Positions 5,317-6,384 of a stretch of DNA of 6,384 bases are shown here, in pieces. Both the position numbers and the translations under genes were made by a program. The DNA lies in the NCBI GenBank assembly GCA_049670425.1, contig JBATTG010000231.1, forward strand, positions 1-6,384. The letters are read 5' to 3'. Source of the DNA: Proteocatella sp049670425. GTDB lineage: Bacteria > Bacillota > Clostridia > Peptostreptococcales > Filifactoraceae. The notes beneath the pieces were generated by a model that searched no databases, had not been told where the DNA came from, and saw only the letters and a program-made list of their open reading frames with translations. Each line of letters starts with the position of its first letter. Position 1 is the stretch's first letter.

Positions 5317-6075
5317 ATGATACAAAGAATAGAAGAATTATTAATGGACGCTAATCCTTCATCGTGCATTACTGTAGACAATGGATTCCTGATTAGATAT
5401 TTTAATATAACAAATGTCTGTACTATCAATATGATAGTTCCTCCTCGCAAAGAAGAAATCACGGATATTATGGACAGACATATAAAGAAATTATCCAAAA
5501 ACAGTATAAATCCATATTACAGAATTGTATTTTCAAAGGACTTTGAAAACCTGGAAATTGAGATGGTGAGAAGTGGGTTTGAAATAGCTAATGCGGGAGT
5601 CGTTTTGGCACTTAATCTTGAAAATAGGGAAAAAGAGCTGTTTGCATTTGCAAATTTCATAGAACAGGGAATATTCGTGGATACAAAACTAAACGACGGA
5701 TGGCTCAGCGATTATCAATACCTTACGGACATGCATGCCAACCAGATAAGTTTTTTTGAAAATAATATTCAAAACAATATGCTTGATAACATGTTCTTTG
5801 CTATTGTAGACAGAGACAGAGTTATTGCCATGGGGTTTGTTACGTTTATTGATGAATATATGATAATAAATGACCTCTTTGTTTCACCGAAATATCGAAA
5901 CTTGGATTATGGTAAAAAGCTTTTGAAAGGGATGCTGTGCAAGGGATTGTCAAGAGGGGCGAAGGTAGTGCTGGCAGATGTGCCGGAAGAAAATCTTGTA
6001 GCTCATAAGATATTTTCTGATCAGGATTTTGAAAAAGCATATGGCTATTACTACAGAGGCAAGAAACTGTTTTAA
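5317..6075 (+). CDS. GNAT-fold acetyltransferase, substrate unknown
   Basis: A 252-residue protein whose C-terminal part (about 155-250) resembles the GCN5-related N-acetyltransferase fold. After MFFAIVDRDRVIAMGFVTFI (159-178) comes the beta-strand segment YMIINDLFVSPKYR (181-194), then the pyrophosphate-binding loop region RNLDYGKKLL (194-203) and a helix. A final segment, DVPEENLVAHKIFSDQDFEKA (in part 221-241), matches the usual N..A..LY...GF block at the end of the fold. The acetyl-CoA loop normally reads R/Q-x-x-G-x-G/A; here it is R-N-L-D-Y-G, so the first glycine is replaced by Asp197 while G199 remains. The N-terminal half (1-150) is not recognised and may be a second, degenerate GNAT-like lobe. 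It has no signal peptide or membrane segment. ATG 5317 follows AGGGCG (5303-5308). The target cannot be told from sequence. Confidence 0.75.
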   Translation: MIQRIEELLMDANPSSCITVDNGFLIRYFNITNVCTINMIVPPRKEEITDIMDRHIKKLSKNSINPYYRIVFSKDFENLEIEMVRSGFEIANAGVVLALNLENREKELFAFANFIEQGIFVDTKLNDGWLSDYQYLTDMHANQISFFENNIQNNMLDNMFFAIVDRDRVIAMGFVTFIDEYMIINDLFVSPKYRNLDYGKKLLKGMLCKGLSRGAKVVLADVPEENLVAHKIFSDQDFEKAYGYYYRGKKLF

Positions 6076-6084
6076 AGATATGGG

Positions 6085-6113
6085 TTGACAGATTGAAAAA
6101 AGATATGTATAAT
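6085..6113 (+). promoter_or_regulatory. Consensus sigma-A promoter for infC
   Basis: TTGACA (6085-6090) and TATAAT (6108-6113) are perfect consensus hexamers with a 17-nt spacer. The predicted start is near 6120. The promoter begins 9 nt after the GNAT stop codon, so infC has its own strong transcript with a leader of about 185 nt. Confidence 0.93.
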
Positions 6114-6119
6114 AAGCAT

Positions 6120-6251
6120 TGTGATTAAGTAGAAGACCGCTTCTCACCTTATTGCCAAGTGCGTATAGGGTATTCAGAATTAAGATAAGATTATTCAGTA
6201 ATTTTAGATTATAATTTTGGGCGGATAGTATACAAGCTATCCGCCTTTTTT
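6120..6251 (+). ncRNA. infC leader, L20-type autoregulatory attenuator
   Basis: The leader in front of infC carries sequence typical of the Firmicutes L20 leader: AGAAGACCGCTTCTCACC (6131-6148), in which AGAAG (6131-6135) pairs with CTTCT (6140-6144), then TTGCCAAG (6152-6159) and GTATAGGG (6163-6170), and finally a terminator. In Bacillus subtilis free ribosomal protein L20 binds this type of leader and promotes termination before infC-rpmI-rplT. The same mechanism is inferred here from position, the recognised sequence blocks and the terminator. The long-range pairing that forms the L20 site was not traced. A short repeat, TATTCAG (6171-6177 and 6192-6198), lies in the AT-rich linker; its meaning is unknown. 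Confidence 0.85.
6220..6251 (+). terminator. Regulated terminator in the infC leader
   Basis: A perfect 9-bp GC-rich stem, GGCGGATAG (6220-6228) with CTATCCGCC (6237-6245), has an 8-nt loop and is followed by six T (6246-6251). It ends 55 nt before the infC start, as expected for an attenuator rather than an end-of-operon terminator: no gene ends between the infC promoter and this hairpin. Confidence 0.95.
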
Positions 6252-6292
6252 AATAATAAAATCAATGGTAAAAGCTGAGCATATAAAAATTT

Positions 6293-6300
6293 GGAGGTGA
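6293..6300 (+). promoter_or_regulatory. Strong Shine-Dalgarno site setting the infC ATT start
   Basis: GGAGGTGA (6293-6300) is an 8-nt match to the anti-SD end of 16S rRNA. From GGAGG to the ATT at 6307 is 9 nt, a normal spacing. Its last three bases form an in-frame TGA, so no upstream start codon is possible. Confidence 0.9.
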
Positions 6301-6306
6301 ACAATC

Positions 6307-6384
6307 ATTAAAGAACAACAACTTAATGAGCAAATCCGCGATAAGGAAGTTAGACTTATCGATGAGAATGGGCTGCAGCTTGGA
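6307..6384 (+). CDS. infC: Translation initiation factor IF-3, N-terminal part, non-AUG (ATT) start
   Basis: IF-3 binds the 30S subunit, prevents premature 50S joining and checks the start codon and initiator tRNA. Only 26 codons are in the window, and the gene runs off the 3' edge. The visible protein contains NEQIRDKEVRLIDENGLQLG (7-26), the conserved opening of IF-3. No ATG, GTG or TTG occurs in frame between the TGA at 6298 and the window end, so initiation must use ATT at 6307 or, less likely, ATC at 6304. AUU is the classic infC start in several bacteria and lets IF-3 reduce its own translation by discriminating against non-canonical starts. ATT is preferred for spacing and precedent. 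rpmI and rplT are expected downstream. The gene is under the leader attenuator as well. Confidence 0.95.
   Translation, partial: MKEQQLNEQIRDKEVRLIDENGLQLG

Noticed and set aside
1..6384. Mobile element, CRISPR array, tRNA/rRNA gene or defence system
   Set aside because: No transposase, integrase, direct-repeat array, cloverleaf or defence-gene motif was seen; gene content and codon use are uniform housekeeping style.

Overview
This window comes from a low-GC Gram-positive bacterium, most likely a member of the Clostridia (inference). The coding DNA is AT-rich with heavy AGA, ATA and GAA use, Shine-Dalgarno sites are strong (AGGAGG, GGAGGTGA), and every gene is on the + strand. Two RNA attenuators typical of Firmicutes are present, a T-box in front of thrS and an L20-type leader in front of infC. 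The genus cannot be named from this sequence alone.

Layout. Bases 1-1448 hold the end of a DUF177/YceD gene, rpmF (ribosomal protein L32) and plsX (phosphate acyltransferase). A hairpin plus T-tract lies between rpmF and plsX. Bases 1481-3064 are a second unit with its own extended -10 promoter and a leader of about 145 nt. It encodes an Asp23/Gls24-family protein, NusB and a short DUF445 membrane protein, tightly packed (10-nt and 0-nt gaps). Bases 3070-5264 are a threonyl-tRNA synthetase gene behind a perfect-consensus promoter and a complete threonine T-box (specifier ACC, UGGA tRNA-acceptor bulge, antiterminator and terminator). Bases 5255-6075 hold a GNAT-fold acetyltransferase gene with its own extended -10 promoter. 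Bases 6085-6384 hold a second perfect-consensus promoter, the infC leader with its terminator, and the first 26 codons of infC, which must start at a rare non-AUG codon (ATT).

How the genes fit together. Most of the region is growth-related housekeeping: a ribosomal protein, an rRNA transcription and antitermination factor, a tRNA synthetase, initiation factor 3 and the entry step of phospholipid synthesis. Expression appears to be set largely at RNA level. The thrS terminator should respond to uncharged tRNA-Thr. The infC terminator should respond to free ribosomal protein L20, which is usually encoded downstream in the infC-rpmI-rplT operon (beyond this window). A third hairpin in front of plsX may partly limit read-through from rpmF.

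I see no mobile element, CRISPR array, tRNA, rRNA or toxin-antitoxin pair, and no clearly new system. The most useful second looks are the unassigned structured leader of the Asp23-nusB unit, inverted repeats lying across two promoters, the terminator-like hairpin before plsX, and a GNAT protein with a degenerate acetyl-CoA loop placed between thrS and infC.
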